Shown: positions 5,718-5,939 of the stretch, piece by piece
How the letters are laid out: every line of letters begins with the position of its first letter
How positions within the stretch are numbered: position 1 is the stretch's first letter
DNA from: Acidobacteriota bacterium
GTDB taxonomy: Bacteria; Acidobacteriota; UBA890; WLXD01
Direction of reading: 5' to 3'
DNA length: 5,939 bases
NCBI GenBank assembly: GCA_022571615.1
Contig: JACZXM010000215.1
Location: 1-5,939, forward strand
Notes under the pieces: generated by a model
Told to the model about the DNA's origin: nothing
Database searches by the model: none
Seen by the model: the letters and a program-made list of their open reading frames with translations, nothing else
Position numbers and translations under genes: made by a program

Positions 5718-5822
5718 GGCAAGTGGGAGTTACGGGTAAGGGAAAGAAGCAACGAGGAGGCGATGCTGGCGACATCGCGGAGGAGTTGCGACGCTGCCAG
5801 TCGCCCGTAAATCCCACTTGCC
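5718..5822. repeat. 105-base imperfect palindrome with 19-bp arms and nested stems (MITE-like)
   Basis: The left arm GGCAAGTGGGAGTTACGGG (5718-5736) and right arm CCCGTAAATCCCACTTGCC (5804-5822) are reverse complements at 18 of 19 positions. Inside, GCAAC/GTTGC and GCGATG/CATCGC form further nested pairs, and CTGGC/GCCAG offers an alternative pairing. The structure can fold as a long stem in RNA or a cruciform in DNA. No target-site duplication is obvious at its edges. The arms are seen directly; the mobile nature is inferred. Confidence 0.7.
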
Positions 5823-5915
5823 CGAAGGGTTACGCCGCCAAGGGCGCAGATGCAAGGCGCCGCGACGTCGGCGATGCCAATGCCTAGCGGCTTTGCCAAT
5901 GAGCTGCAAAAGCAG

Positions 5916-5939
5916 TATCAAAGGGCAACCTGCTTGATA
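5916..5939. repeat. Small inverted repeat at the window edge
   Basis: TATCAA (5916-5921) and TTGATA (5934-5939) are perfect reverse complements separated by 12 bases, in a locally AT-richer patch. It may continue past the window. It could be an operator half-site pair for a gene beyond the edge, or chance. Confidence 0.3.

Larger units (their letters stand above)
5582..5939. other. Non-coding, repeat-rich stretch
   Basis: I find no believable gene in these 358 bases. Open frames here are short or are antisense extensions of frames lying over the permease remnant, and none shows a recognisable motif. The region holds two direct repeats, two inverted repeats between 5613 and 5822, and a small inverted repeat at the window edge. 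Purine-rich tracts (around 5735-5760) differ from the neighbouring coding base composition. The likely explanation is the debris or end of a mobile element, or a family of intergenic repeats; no transposase is present to prove it. Confidence 0.6.

Noticed and set aside
5745..5790. Integron attC-like site (AAC...GTT pair in the palindrome)
   Set aside because: The bases around AAC and GTT do not fit the RYYYAAC / GTTRRRY core consensus, and no integrase or cassette is seen.
5760..5810. Tiny open frame (ATG at 5763) after GAGGAGG inside the long palindrome
   Set aside because: The ATG is only two bases from the GGAGG, the peptide would be about 15 residues, and the GGAGG lies within the inverted-repeat structure, so it is probably incidental.
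5072..5899. Long minus-strand open frame (275 codons) over the permease remnant and the repeats
   Set aside because: It is antisense to recognisable TauE/SafE sequence, is rich in Arg, Pro and Ser as GC-rich shadow frames are, and shows no domain motif or ribosome site.

Overview
This is a GC-rich bacterial chromosomal window. It most likely comes from a Gram-negative organism, because it holds an AcrB-type RND transporter end, a membrane-anchored TlpA-like thioredoxin and an exported alpha/beta hydrolase. I cannot place the phylum from this sequence. Coding density is high, and I see no phage genes, transposase gene, CRISPR array, tRNA or rRNA.

Layout. (1) Positions 1-1404 (+) are the C-terminal half of an RND-family inner-membrane efflux transporter; its start lies outside the window. 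(2) Positions 1405-1538 hold a bulged GC-rich hairpin and then a clear ribosome binding site. (3) Positions 1539-2954 (+) encode a secreted or periplasmic alpha/beta hydrolase with a GHSEGG nucleophile elbow. (4) Positions 3059-3631 (+) encode a PduO-type cob(I)alamin adenosyltransferase, with an extended -10 promoter candidate about 70 bases upstream. (5) Positions 3683-3931 (+) encode a small protein with two CPxC knuckles. (6) Positions 3987-4544 (-) encode a TlpA/ResA-like thioredoxin with WCGPC, convergent with the previous gene. (7) Positions 4545-4679 are a divergent promoter region with a perfect 12-bp palindrome. (8) Positions 4680-5084 (+) encode a YjbQ/UPF0047 family protein. (9) Positions 5086-5581 (+) are a broken TauE/SafE-type permease gene: its N-terminus is missing and its middle is deleted with a change of frame. 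(10) Positions 5582-5939 are non-coding and repeat-rich: two diverged 31-bp direct repeats, each followed by an inverted repeat, the second a 105-base structure with 19-bp arms.

The intact genes look like unrelated housekeeping or accessory functions: efflux, ester or peptide hydrolysis, B12 cofactor assembly, periplasmic thiol redox and YjbQ. They do not form one pathway. The stretch from 5085 to the window end looks like eroding DNA, a decayed transporter gene abutting a repeat cluster that could be the ends of a mobile or MITE-like element. I did not find a convincing new multi-gene system. The repeat cluster and the double-deleted permease are the parts most worth a second look.
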